From the NCBI GenBank assembly GCA_029241985.1, contig JAQWUU010000021.1, positions 1 to 64,000 of the forward strand: a stretch of 64,000 bases of DNA. Direction: 5' to 3'. The notes beneath the pieces are model-generated. The model had not been told where the DNA came from and made no database searches. It saw nothing but the letters and a program-made list of their open reading frames with translations. Below, in pieces: positions 47,251-56,200 of the stretch (positions are counted from its first letter, which is position 1; every line of letters begins with the position of its first letter). Source of the stretch: Aquiluna sp. (GTDB lineage: Bacteria; Actinomycetota; Actinomycetes; Actinomycetales; Microbacteriaceae). Made by a program: the position numbers and the translations under genes.

Positions 47251-48734
47251 TGCTTTCACTTAGCGAATTTCTATCACAGTCCAAATCATTCAACGTAATC
47301 CCAGTAGTCAAAAGGCTTTTTAGCGGCACTGAGACTCCGATCGGGATCTACCAGAAGCTGGCTGGCAAGAATCCAGACACATTCTTGCTCGAATCTGCCG
47401 AGCAGGGAGTCTGGGGTAGGTACTCATTTATAGGCGTTGAATCAAGGGGTCAACTTACAGCCACTGGTTCGCAGGCTAGATGGCAAGGCCAATCAGATGC
47501 TCTTCCGGGAGGATCAACACTTTCGGCGGAACCGATGCTCGCGCTAGAGCAGGTTCAAACGGCTTGGAAGTCTGCACCCGTTGATTTCCCTCTGAGTTCA
47601 GGACTGGTGGGTTTTCTAAGCTGGGGTGCAGTGAACTTGATTGAAACGCTTCCCGACAGTAAACCTGCAGACTACGAAATTCCACTCTATGGCTTCAATC
47701 AGTTTTCTCAGTTAGTGGTCATGGACCATCAAACGTCGGAGATCGTATTGGTGAGCGTGGTTTTCATAGATGGGCAAGACCTGGAGGCGGCGCATAAGCG
47801 CGCTTTATCCGAAGTGTCCGAACTTGAACGACGGCTGTCTGAACCTACACCTGCGATTTTGACAACTCCCGATTGGCCCGAGCCGGAGACCAACGGCAAT
47901 ACGACCGAGGAGGAGTTTCTTCAAAAAGTCGAGCTTGCGAAGGAACACGTAAGAGCGGGTGACGTTTTTCAAGTCGTAATCTCACAGCGCTTTGATCATG
48001 ACCTGCAAGCTGATGCCCTTGAGGTATACCGTGCTCTTCGTGCAATGAACCCGAGCCCTTACATGTACCTGACCAGATGGAAGGACGACGCGGGCGAGTT
48101 CGCAATCGTTGGGAGCTCGCCAGAGGCTCTGATTAAGATAACTGGCGATCAAATTGTTACCCACCCAATCGCCGGCTCCAGGCCACGCGGTGCGGATTTA
48201 GAGCTCGACAACTTGCACGCACAAGAATTACTCGGAGATCAGAAGGAAATAAGCGAGCACCTGATGCTCGTCGATCTAGCTAGAAACGACCTTCTCAAGG
48301 TGTGTGACCCAACCTCGCTCCGCGTAAGCGAGTTCATGCAAATCCACAGGTTCTCGCACATCATGCACTTGGTCTCCACAGTTGAAGGCCGGCTTCTTCC
48401 GACGACCAACATGGTTTCCGCGATGCTTGCAACTTTCCCTGCCGGAACCTTGTCGGGAGCTCCCAAACCACGTGCCCTAGAAATCATCCATGACTTGGAG
48501 CCAAGCTACCGAGGACTTTTTGGCGGGTTGGTTGGCTATTTCGACTTTCAAGGAAACGCAGATCTCGCAATTGCCATCAGAACCGCAGTTCTAAGAGATG
48601 GCGTTGCCAGAATTCAAGCCGGAGCTGGAATAGTTCTTGATTCGGTTGCCAAAACCGAGTACGAAGAGACAAAATCGAAGGCGTCAGTTGTTTTGAGAGC
48701 TGTGGCCGCTGCAAATGCGATGGCTCATGAATAG
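47250..48734 (+). CDS. trpE: anthranilate synthase component I
   Basis: TrpE converts chorismate to anthranilate with ammonia from its glutaminase partner TrpG (EC 4.1.3.27). The 494-residue protein has the N-terminal regulatory part with LLESAEQGVWGRYSFIGV (tryptophan inhibition site) and the chorismate-binding core HPIAGSRPRGAD, DLARNDLLKVC, HLVSTVEGRL, PAGTLSGAPKPRA and IQAGAGIVLDS. I use ATG 47250, six bases after GAGGA, rather than the TTG one codon earlier. trpG is not nearby. Confidence 0.96.
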   Translation: MLSLSEFLSQSKSFNVIPVVKRLFSGTETPIGIYQKLAGKNPDTFLLESAEQGVWGRYSFIGVESRGQLTATGSQARWQGQSDALPGGSTLSAEPMLALEQVQTAWKSAPVDFPLSSGLVGFLSWGAVNLIETLPDSKPADYEIPLYGFNQFSQLVVMDHQTSEIVLVSVVFIDGQDLEAAHKRALSEVSELERRLSEPTPAILTTPDWPEPETNGNTTEEEFLQKVELAKEHVRAGDVFQVVISQRFDHDLQADALEVYRALRAMNPSPYMYLTRWKDDAGEFAIVGSSPEALIKITGDQIVTHPIAGSRPRGADLELDNLHAQELLGDQKEISEHLMLVDLARNDLLKVCDPTSLRVSEFMQIHRFSHIMHLVSTVEGRLLPTTNMVSAMLATFPAGTLSGAPKPRALEIIHDLEPSYRGLFGGLVGYFDFQGNADLAIAIRTAVLRDGVARIQAGAGIVLDSVAKTEYEETKSKASVVLRAVAAANAMAHE

Positions 48735-49230
48735 ATATCTGAACTTAGCTACCTTTGCCGTTCTAATCTGGTTCACTACTGCATTCTTGCCCTGGGTGAG
48801 GGTAATAGACCCACACTCAGAAGCCGCAGCTGATTTGGGCTCTCTCACTGGCTCTGAATTGACCGCTCTATCTCTGCTCATTCCTGCAATCACGTTGTTG
48901 ATTTCCGTGATGTCTCGCTACCAAAGGCTGAGACTTGTATTGGTGCCAGCAGCGGCTCTGCTTTCAATCATTGGCATTTGGATGATTTACGTCGCCGACT
49001 TCGGCTCCTACCCCGCAGTGGCAGAGCGGATTGCGGTTTCGACTGGCCAAGGCTCCATAGCCGGCTTCCAGATTGAGAATCAGGTTGGAGTGCTGACTTT
49101 TATGGTCGCGGGAGCACTCACTGCAGCGCTTCTTGTTGCGTCAGCTTTTCAAAGAAGCAATAAGACTAGGCAGGCGACCGTAGGACAAGAGCCACAATCC
49201 TCAACTCAAGACTTATGGGACCTTCAATAG
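48727..49230 (+). CDS. tryptophan-associated membrane protein
   Basis: This 167-residue protein has about four hydrophobic helices (LATFAVLIWFTTAFLPWV, then ALSLLIPAITLLISVMS, LVLVPAAALLSIIGIWMIYV and VLTFMVAGALTAALLVASA). It matches the Trp-operon-associated membrane protein family found beside trpE in actinobacteria; a role in tryptophan or indole transport has been guessed for it but not shown. The start overlaps the end of trpE by eight bases; an in-frame ATG at 48715 is an alternative. Confidence 0.8.
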   Translation: MNRYLNLATFAVLIWFTTAFLPWVRVIDPHSEAAADLGSLTGSELTALSLLIPAITLLISVMSRYQRLRLVLVPAAALLSIIGIWMIYVADFGSYPAVAERIAVSTGQGSIAGFQIENQVGVLTFMVAGALTAALLVASAFQRSNKTRQATVGQEPQSSTQDLWDLQ

Positions 49231-49241
49231 GCAAATCTACT

Positions 49242-49250
49242 TGCTAGAAT
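49242..49250 (+). promoter_or_regulatory. extended -10 promoter before the trpC-trpB-trpA segment
   Basis: TGC directly followed by TAGAAT forms an extended -10 element in the 43-base gap. It would give a short leader that carries the AGGAAGG ribosome site of the next small gene. No leader peptide rich in Trp and no attenuator hairpin is present. Confidence 0.45.
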
Positions 49251-49273
49251 TGAGGTTCATCCAGGAAGGCAGC

Positions 49274-49498
49274 ATGAGCGAAAACAACGACGAAATAAGC
49301 CACGGACATTCGACTGCAGCCTGGGCAACAGTGCTGATAGTAATCGTGGCATTCTCGATTGGAACGTTGTTTTTCTGGCTTGATGTTGCCGCGCTAGTTT
49401 GGGCGTCCGCCGCACTTGCCGCAATCGCACCGCTTTTCGGACTCATGCTCAAAAGGGCCGGCTACGGAGTCGGTGGCGAACACACCAAGTCCCACTAG
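49274..49498 (+). CDS. small two-helix membrane protein (HGH-type, Trp-linked)
   Basis: This 74-residue protein starts at ATG 49274, seven bases after AGGAAGG. After a polar head ending HGHSTAAWATV come two hydrophobic helices (VLIVIVAFSIGTLFFWL and VWASAALAAIAPLFGLML). It belongs to the short actinobacterial family with a conserved HG near the first helix that sits between trpE and trpC. The function is unknown. Its stop overlaps the trpC start. Confidence 0.8.
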   Translation: MSENNDEISHGHSTAAWATVLIVIVAFSIGTLFFWLDVAALVWASAALAAIAPLFGLMLKRAGYGVGGEHTKSH

Positions 49499-50271
49499 TG
49501 CTTGACGCTCTCTTCGCAGCTGCAAGCGATGATGCAGACATAAGAAGTAAGTCAGTAAGTAGGGCCAGCCTAGAGTCCCTCGTCTCGAACATGCCGCCCT
49601 GCGCGTCTGCTGTTGAGGCACTCAGCGCATCAAACAAAATCAAAGTAATCGCGGAAATAAAGAGGGCTAGCCCTTCCATGGGTGACCTTGCGGAGATTGA
49701 CAGTGCAGCGGATCTCGGAAGCATTTACGAAAAAAGTGGTGCGCATGCCATATCCGTTCTCACTGAGAGGTCTGGATTCAAGGGCTCACTCTTGGACTTG
49801 GAGTCAGTAAGCGCTCGGGTTGAGATACCCACACTTCGAAAAGATTTCATATCAAATGAGTACCAAATTATCGAAGCGCGAGCTGCTGGCGCATCATTCG
49901 TGCTACTGATATTGAGCTGGCTTAGAGAGCCTGAGTTCTTGCAGCTCTACAAGTTCGCTCACGATGTAGGACTTGGCGTCTTAGTAGAAACACACACCGA
50001 GAACGAGATTCTTATGGCCACCAATGCCGGCAGCCAGATGGTGGGCATAAACACCAGAGATCTCGAAACATTCAAGACTGACCTGTCGCTTTTTGAAAAG
50101 ATGGCCCATCTGCTGCCGGATTCGACCATCAGGGTTGCTGAATCCTCAGTTAAAAATGCCGCTGACGTATCACGCTATTGGAATGCTGGGGCGACCGCAG
50201 TTTTGATTGGTCAGGCTCTTGTAACAGGCGATCCTGCGAAACTCATTCCTGAGTACGTTCGAGCGACTTAG
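49498..50271 (+). CDS. trpC: indole-3-glycerol phosphate synthase
   Basis: TrpC closes the indole ring from CdRP (EC 4.1.1.48). The 257-residue TIM barrel has the catalytic IAEIKRASPSMGDL, ISVLTERSGFKGSLLDL, LRKDFISNEYQI, MVGINTRDLETFK and VAESSVK. It starts at GTG 49498, sharing a base with the stop of the previous gene; the frame is open upstream but encodes a different protein there. trpD and trpF are absent; actinobacteria often use PriA/HisA for the trpF step, but hisA is not in the window. Confidence 0.96.
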   Translation: MLDALFAAASDDADIRSKSVSRASLESLVSNMPPCASAVEALSASNKIKVIAEIKRASPSMGDLAEIDSAADLGSIYEKSGAHAISVLTERSGFKGSLLDLESVSARVEIPTLRKDFISNEYQIIEARAAGASFVLLILSWLREPEFLQLYKFAHDVGLGVLVETHTENEILMATNAGSQMVGINTRDLETFKTDLSLFEKMAHLLPDSTIRVAESSVKNAADVSRYWNAGATAVLIGQALVTGDPAKLIPEYVRAT

Positions 50272-50280
50272 GATTATGTT

Positions 50281-51486
50281 ATGAACAGCAAGTTGTCGGC
50301 GCAGCAGGGACCCTATTTTGGCGATTTTGGTGGCAGGTTTGTTCCAGAACCACTGATCGCTGCCCTCGATCAGCTCGAGCAGACATACATGGAAGCGCGA
50401 GGTGATAGCGAGTTCCAAAGTCAACTCGCGCTGTTGCACAAGAATTACACTGGTCGTCCTTCCATCATCACCGAGGCCAAGAAGTTTGCCGCGCACTTTG
50501 GAGATTTGCGAGTCTTTCTCAAGCGAGAAGACCTAAACCACACTGGTTCTCACAAGATCAACAACGTGATGGGACAGGCGTTACTAGCCAAAAAAATGGG
50601 CAAGAAACGCATAATTGCAGAAACTGGTGCCGGTCAACATGGAGTTGCGAGTGCTACGGCAGCTGCATATTTTGGACTCGAGTGCGTTGTTTACATGGGG
50701 CAGGTGGACACGGAACGCCAGGCGTTGAACGTGGCGAGAATGAAACTGCTTGGTGCAGAAGTGGTCCCTGTCACAACAGGTTCAAAAACACTGAAGGACG
50801 CCATCAACGAAGCTCTCCGAGATTGGGTGGCCAATGTTGAATCAACACATTACCTGCTAGGCACAGTGGCTGGGCCACATCCTTTCCCAACCATGGTTCG
50901 AGACTTTCACAGCATCATTGGCAACGAGGCGAAGCAGCAAATGCTTGAAATCACAGGCTCGCTTCCAGATGCCGTAGCAGCTTGCGTTGGAGGTGGGTCA
51001 AATGCGATTGGCATTTTCCACGCATTCTTGGATGAGGCAGACGTTGCGCTCTGGGGATTTGAGGCCGCTGGCGATGGTGTCAACACACCAAGGCATGCGG
51101 CCACGCTCTCCAAAGGAACACCAGGAGTCCTTCACGGTGCAAGAAGCTACATGCTGCAAGACGATAATGGGCAGACGATGGAGTCGCACTCCATCTCAGC
51201 AGGTCTTGACTACCCAGGTGTTGGTCCAGAACACAGCTGGCTCAAGGATCTGGGACGAGCTAATTACATGGGAATTACAGACGCTGAAGCGATGGACTCC
51301 ATGAAACTGCTCTCGCAGCTCGAAGGGATTATCCCCGCGATCGAAACGGCACACGCACTTGCAGGCGTCAAGTATCTTTCGGAGACCCTGAGACCCGGGT
51401 CAACCGTTCTGATCAACCTGAGCGGTCGTGGTGATAAGGACATGGAAACTGCGGCCCACTACTTTGGATTGCTGGATAAAAAATGA
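50281..51486 (+). CDS. trpB: tryptophan synthase beta subunit
   Basis: TrpB joins indole and serine in a PLP-dependent reaction (EC 4.2.1.20). The 401-residue protein has the PLP-lysine motif [19 protein letters not shown], the Glu loop [16 protein letters not shown] and the phosphate-binding [28 protein letters not shown] follows. The length is normal. It overlaps trpA by four bases, matching the 1:1 complex. Confidence 0.97.
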   Translation: MNSKLSAQQGPYFGDFGGRFVPEPLIAALDQLEQTYMEARGDSEFQSQLALLHKNYTGRPSIITEAKKFAAHFGDLRVFLKREDLNHTGSHKINNVMGQALLAKKMGKKRIIAETGAGQHGVASATAAAYFGLECVVYMGQVDTERQALNVARMKLLGAEVVPVTTGSKTLKDAINEALRDWVANVESTHYLLGTVAGPHPFPTMVRDFHSIIGNEAKQQMLEITGSLPDAVAACVGGGSNAIGIFHAFLDEADVALWGFEAAGDGVNTPRHAATLSKGTPGVLHGARSYMLQDDNGQTMESHSISAGLDYPGVGPEHSWLKDLGRANYMGITDAEAMDSMKLLSQLEGIIPAIETAHALAGVKYLSETLRPGSTVLINLSGRGDKDMETAAHYFGLLDKK

Positions 51487-52262
51487 GTTCTGTAACGAAG
51501 GTCCTGGCCGGAAACAAGGAGTCAGGTCGGGGGAGTCTCGTTGGCTACTATCCGGCTGGATATCCAACCCTCAAAGACTCTGTTGAATCGCTTGTATCGA
51601 TGGCAGAAAACGGTTGTGACGTTCTAGAGGTCGGCGTCCCATATAGTGACCCTGTCATGGATGGTTTGATCATTCAGGAAGCCACAGAGCAAGCAAGAGC
51701 CGCCGGCTTCGTGCTAGACGACCTGTTCGAGGTAATCAGGCAGGTCCGGGCCCGTGTCGAGACGCCGATTTTGGTTATGAGCTATTGGAATCCAGTGCAG
51801 AAATACGGACTTGAGAAATTCGCAACTGGCCTTGTCGACTCCGGTGCGCAGGGAATGATCACGCCTGATTTGGTTCCGGACGAGGCCGCCGACTGGATTG
51901 AAACCAGCGAAAGACTGGATTTGGACCGCGTTTTTCTTGTTGCGCCCTCAAGTTCTGACGCCAGAGTGTCAAAGAACTCTGATGTTTCCAGAGGGTTCGT
52001 TTACTCAGTTTCTACCATGGGGATCACTGGCGAGAGAGCCACGCTCGATGCCCTCGCCAAAGACTTGACGGGCAGAGTTAAGGCCTTTAGTAAGACGCCA
52101 ACCTGCGTCGGAGTTGGTATCTCGACGGCGGAACAAGTTCGAGAGGTGAATAGCTATTCAGATGGGGCAATTGTCGGCACCGCGTTCATCGCCGCATATA
52201 GAAATGAGGGGCTGACCGGCCTTACCAAAAAGTGCCGAGAGCTTGCGAGCGGTTTAGGATAG
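51483..52262 (+). CDS. trpA: tryptophan synthase alpha subunit
   Basis: TrpA cleaves indole-glycerol phosphate and passes indole through a tunnel to TrpB (EC 4.2.1.20). The 259-residue TIM barrel has [16 protein letters not shown], the catalytic Glu in [16 protein letters not shown], the catalytic Asp in [12 protein letters not shown], and [13 protein letters not shown]. It overlaps trpB by four bases. lgt starts four bases after its stop. Confidence 0.97.
   Translation: MSSVTKVLAGNKESGRGSLVGYYPAGYPTLKDSVESLVSMAENGCDVLEVGVPYSDPVMDGLIIQEATEQARAAGFVLDDLFEVIRQVRARVETPILVMSYWNPVQKYGLEKFATGLVDSGAQGMITPDLVPDEAADWIETSERLDLDRVFLVAPSSSDARVSKNSDVSRGFVYSVSTMGITGERATLDALAKDLTGRVKAFSKTPTCVGVGISTAEQVREVNSYSDGAIVGTAFIAAYRNEGLTGLTKKCRELASGLG
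52255..52260 (+). promoter_or_regulatory. possible leaderless-type -10 box of lgt
   Basis: TAGGAT at the end of trpA is followed by six bases and the lgt GTG. The AGGA inside it could instead serve as a Shine-Dalgarno for a transcript coming from trpA, so the reading is ambiguous. Confidence 0.3.
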
Positions 52263-52266
52263 AAAA

Positions 52267-53151
52267 GTGAATCTTTTGTTGAGCATCCCATCCCCGGAAA
52301 TTAGTTTTATTGACCTAGGTCCATTTCGAGTTCACTTCTATGCACTCTTCATACTTTCTGGGATTGTGATTGCAACTTTGCTCACGGACGCAAGACTGAA
52401 GTCCCGCGGTACACCAGCTGGTCTCTTCCTTGACATTGCGCTGTGGGCTGTTCCGATGGGCATTTTGGGTGGACGATTCTTCCATGTAATTACGCACCCA
52501 AATGATTATTTCTACCAGGGCGCTGACCTTTTGGACGTTTTCAAAATTTGGGAGGGTGGGCTCGCTATTTATGGAGCGCTGATGCTCGGAGCGGTCGGCG
52601 TTTTTATAGGTTCCAGACAAGCAGGCATTCGCTTCCTATCTGTAGCAGATGCGGTGGCTCCGGGGATCCTTCTGGCGCAGGGCATTGGGCGGTTGGGGAA
52701 CTATTTCAACCAAGAGCTATTCGGACTTCCCACCGAGCTACCATGGGGGCTAGAGATTCCAAGCAGCAATCCTGCTTATCCAAACGGATTGCCTGAAGGT
52801 CTCACCTTTCACCCAACGTTTCTTTACGAGCTTCTTTGGAATCTAACGGGAGTTATAGCCATATTGTGGCTCGGGAAAAAGCTGCAATTGCAGTGGGGGA
52901 AGGTCTTTGCACTCTATTTGATCTTCTACTCGACGGGAAGAGCCATGATAGAAAGTATCAGAATTGACCCCAGTGAGATTATTCTTGGGCTTAGAGTTAA
53001 CATCTGGTCAGCGTTGATCGGTATTGCAATTGGAGTTGCAATAATCTTGGTTCAATCTCGCCGTCACCCAGGCAGAGAACCTTCGGTATGGCTTCCAGGC
53101 AGAGAACCTGTCCAGGAAGCGCCGCAATCCATCAGCAAGTCTGACGGATAA
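52267..53151 (+). CDS. lgt: phosphatidylglycerol--prolipoprotein diacylglyceryl transferase
   Basis: Lgt attaches diacylglycerol to the lipobox Cys of prolipoproteins (EC 2.5.1.145), the first step of lipoprotein maturation. The 294-residue membrane protein has about seven helices, HFYALFILSGIVIATLL in the first, GGRFFHVITHPNDYF, the signature GRLGNYFNQELFG with its essential Arg, and RAMIESIRIDP. The cytoplasmic tail ends with a short duplicated unit (PGREPSVWL, PGREPVQEA). It is the last gene of the trp segment, an order common in actinobacteria. Confidence 0.96.
   Translation: MNLLLSIPSPEISFIDLGPFRVHFYALFILSGIVIATLLTDARLKSRGTPAGLFLDIALWAVPMGILGGRFFHVITHPNDYFYQGADLLDVFKIWEGGLAIYGALMLGAVGVFIGSRQAGIRFLSVADAVAPGILLAQGIGRLGNYFNQELFGLPTELPWGLEIPSSNPAYPNGLPEGLTFHPTFLYELLWNLTGVIAILWLGKKLQLQWGKVFALYLIFYSTGRAMIESIRIDPSEIILGLRVNIWSALIGIAIGVAIILVQSRRHPGREPSVWLPGREPVQEAPQSISKSDG
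53068..53109 (+). repeat. two-copy 15-base direct repeat in the lgt tail
   Basis: CCAGGCAGAGAACCT occurs at 53068-53082 and again at 53095-53109, exactly 27 bases (nine codons) apart. It encodes PGREP twice in the C-terminal tail of Lgt. It looks like a recent in-frame tandem duplication in a non-catalytic region. Confidence 0.85.
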
Positions 53152-53168
53152 CCACAAACTTTCATACT
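53141..53168 (+). promoter_or_regulatory. possible promoter of gltB-gltD
   Basis: CTGACG (53141-53146), a 16-base gap and CATACT (53163-53168) precede gltB, giving a leader of about 45 bases with GGAG at 53211-53214. Both boxes are partial matches. Confidence 0.3.
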
Positions 53169-53219
53169 AAAAACCACGGGCCGACGAAGTTCCGAACAGA
53201 AATTTCGATTGGAGTAAAC

Positions 53220-56200
53220 GTGACCAAAGCTGGAGCTTTCGAGAGATTCGCATCAGGCCCTTCCAACGTCGGCCTTTACGACGCATCCAACGAGCGGGAT
53301 GCTTGCGGTCTAGCGATGGTTGCTACCCTTCGCGGACATGCAGGACACGACATCGTGCAGATGGCACTATCCTCACTTCGAAACCTGGAGCACCGAGGTG
53401 CGATCGGATCCGACGCAGGTACTGGTGATGGGGCAGGTATCCTCACGCAGCTTCCAGACACCTTCTTTCGAGGAGTTTCCGGTTTTGAACTACCTGAACC
53501 TGGGCGTTATGGAGCAGGTCTGGTCTTCCTGGATGCTGATACTGCAGCCGCAGACAAGAAGCGGTTCGCAGAACTATGCCTAGAAGAGAAACTGCAAGTG
53601 ATCGGTTGGAGAACACCACCGACTGACCCAAGTGTTTTAGGCGAACTAGCGCAACAAGCTATGCCGCTAATCGAGCAGGTATTCGTTGCCACCGCTGATA
53701 ACAAGTCTGGGCTGGAGCTAGAACGTCGACTGTTCAGAGTGAGGAACCGTAGCGAACGAGAAATTGGAATTTATCATCCTTCACTTTCGAGTCGGACGAT
53801 CGTCTATAAGGGCATGGTAACCACCCTGCAGCTAGAGCCGTTCTTTCCCGATTTGAGCGACGAACGTTTTGAATCACTCTTAGCATTGGTTCACTCGAGA
53901 TTCAGCACCAACACTTTTCCCTCTTGGCCATTGGCACACCCATTCCGATTTATTGCTCACAACGGAGAAATCAACACCGTGAAGGGCAATGCAAACTGGA
54001 TGGCGGCCAGAGAATCTCAGCTTTCCTCTGAGTTGCTGGGTGACCTAGACCAGCTCAAGCCAATTGTCTCCAAGGGAGCATCGGACTCGGCAACTTTTGA
54101 TGAAGTTCTCGAGCTGTTGGTTCTTTCCGGTCGAAGTCTTCCCCATGCGATGATGATGATGATTCCTGAGGCTTGGGAAAAGCAGATTGACTTAGATCCA
54201 CAGTTGAGAGATTTTTATGACTACCACTCAATGATCATGGAGCCCTGGGACGGGCCTGCGGCTGTGGTTTTCACCGACGGTGACTTGGTTGGGGCAACCC
54301 TCGATCGAAATGGTCTTCGACCCGGCAGGTTTGTTGTCACTGAAGACGGCTTCATCATCCTCGCCTCTGAAATCGGTGTTGCCGACATCGCGCCCGACAG
54401 AATCGTCCGAAAGGGTCGCCTGCAGCCCGGGAAAATGTTCCTCATTGACACTAAAAATGGTCAGATAATCGAGGATGACCAGATCAAGTCAGAAATCTCT
54501 GCGCTAGAGCCCTGGGGTCAATGGTTGGCCGACGGTCAAATTAATCTCAGGGACTTGCCTGAGCGTGAACACGTTCGATATTCCAGTAAGTCTGTTCATA
54601 GGCGCCAGCGTGCATTTGGTTACACGGAAGAGGATCTAAAGGAATTCATTATTCCAATGGCAAGAGCAGGCCAGGAACCAATAGGCGCGATGGGAACTGA
54701 CACACCCATTGCAGCAATATCTGAAAAGCCGAAACTGCTCTTCGACTATTTCACACAGCAATTTGCCCAGGTAACTAACCCTCCTCTAGATGCAATTCGT
54801 GAAGAAGTTGTCACATCGATGACCACAAGCATTGGACCGGTTCGAAACCTGCTTGCAGCCACCCCAGAACATGCAAAACAGATGGTTCTCGACTACCCAA
54901 TTCTCGGCAACGACGAATTGGCCAAAATTAAGCACATTGATCGAGCCAACAACATCGGTAAAACTGTGACTATCTCTTGTCTCTACCGAGTGGACGATGG
55001 GCCCGACGCATTAGCTGCTCGCATTCAGGAAATGTGTGACGAAGTAGATCAGGCCCTAAACGCCGGAGCCACCTTCATCATCCTGTCGGACCGCGATTGC
55101 AACCGTGAACTTGCTCCGATTCCATCACTGTTGTCCTGCTCTGCCGTCCATCACCACCTCATCAGAAACGGGACCAGAATGATGGCCGGGCTCGTCATCG
55201 AGTGCGGTGATGCCAGGGACGTTCATCACGTTGCAACACTCATTGGCTTTGGAGCATCGGCTATCAATCCATACTTGGCGCTGGAAACGGCCGAAGACCT
55301 GGTTCTGAACGGTTCGATAACAGGCATCACGCCAGAGCGCAGCAGCAAGAACATGGTCAAGGCGCTTGGAAAAGGCGTGCTAAAAGTTATGTCTAAGATG
55401 GGCATCTCGACCGTCGCCTCATACGGCGGAGCACAGTGTTTCGAAGCTATCGGGCTCTCACAGGAACTCGTTGACAAATACTTCACTGGAACAACCACCA
55501 AACTCGGCGGTGTGGCGCTACCGATTCTTCATTCTGAAATTGCGAAGCGGCACACGGCTGCATACCCAATTGAAAGCATGACTCAGCTCGACTTACCGCT
55601 AGATGTTGGCGGTGAAATGAAATGGCGTCGAGAGGGTCCGCCGCACCTATTTAATCCTGAAACCATATTCAAACTTCAGCACTCAACTCAGCAAAAAAAC
55701 TACGAGATCTTTAAGTCCTATACCAACGCGGTTGATGACCAAGCCGAGAGGCTTATGACAATTCGCGGATTGTTTAAGTTAAACAAGGACATACGCGAAC
55801 CGATTTCCATCGATGAAGTTGAACCCATTAGCTCTATTGTGAAGCGCTTTTCAACCGGAGCGATGAGCATGGGTGCCATTAGCCCCGAGGCGCACGAAAC
55901 ATTGGCGATTGCCATGAATAGGCTCGGAGCCAAGAGCAACACTGGAGAAGGTGGAGAGTCAGTCGAGCGCTTGCTTGACAGGGAAAAGCGCAGTGCCGTC
56001 AAGCAAGTCGCCTCCGGTCGCTTTGGAGTCACCTCGATGTATTTGACCCATGCAGATGACATCCAGATCAAGATGGCGCAGGGAGCTAAGCCTGGAGAAG
56101 GAGGACAGCTCCCTCCCAATAAGGTCTACCCGTGGATAGCTGAGCTTCGCCATTCAACACCAGGAGTCGGTCTTATCTCGCCTCCTCCACACCATGACAT

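Noticed and set aside
49201-49273. Trp attenuator or T-box before the trpC segment
   Set aside because: The gap is 43 bases with no Trp-rich peptide, hairpin or T-box consensus.
54146-54163. ATG triplet repeat in gltB
   Set aside because: It encodes a short Met run in a conserved block (compare MMLIPE in relatives) and is not an expanding microsatellite of note.
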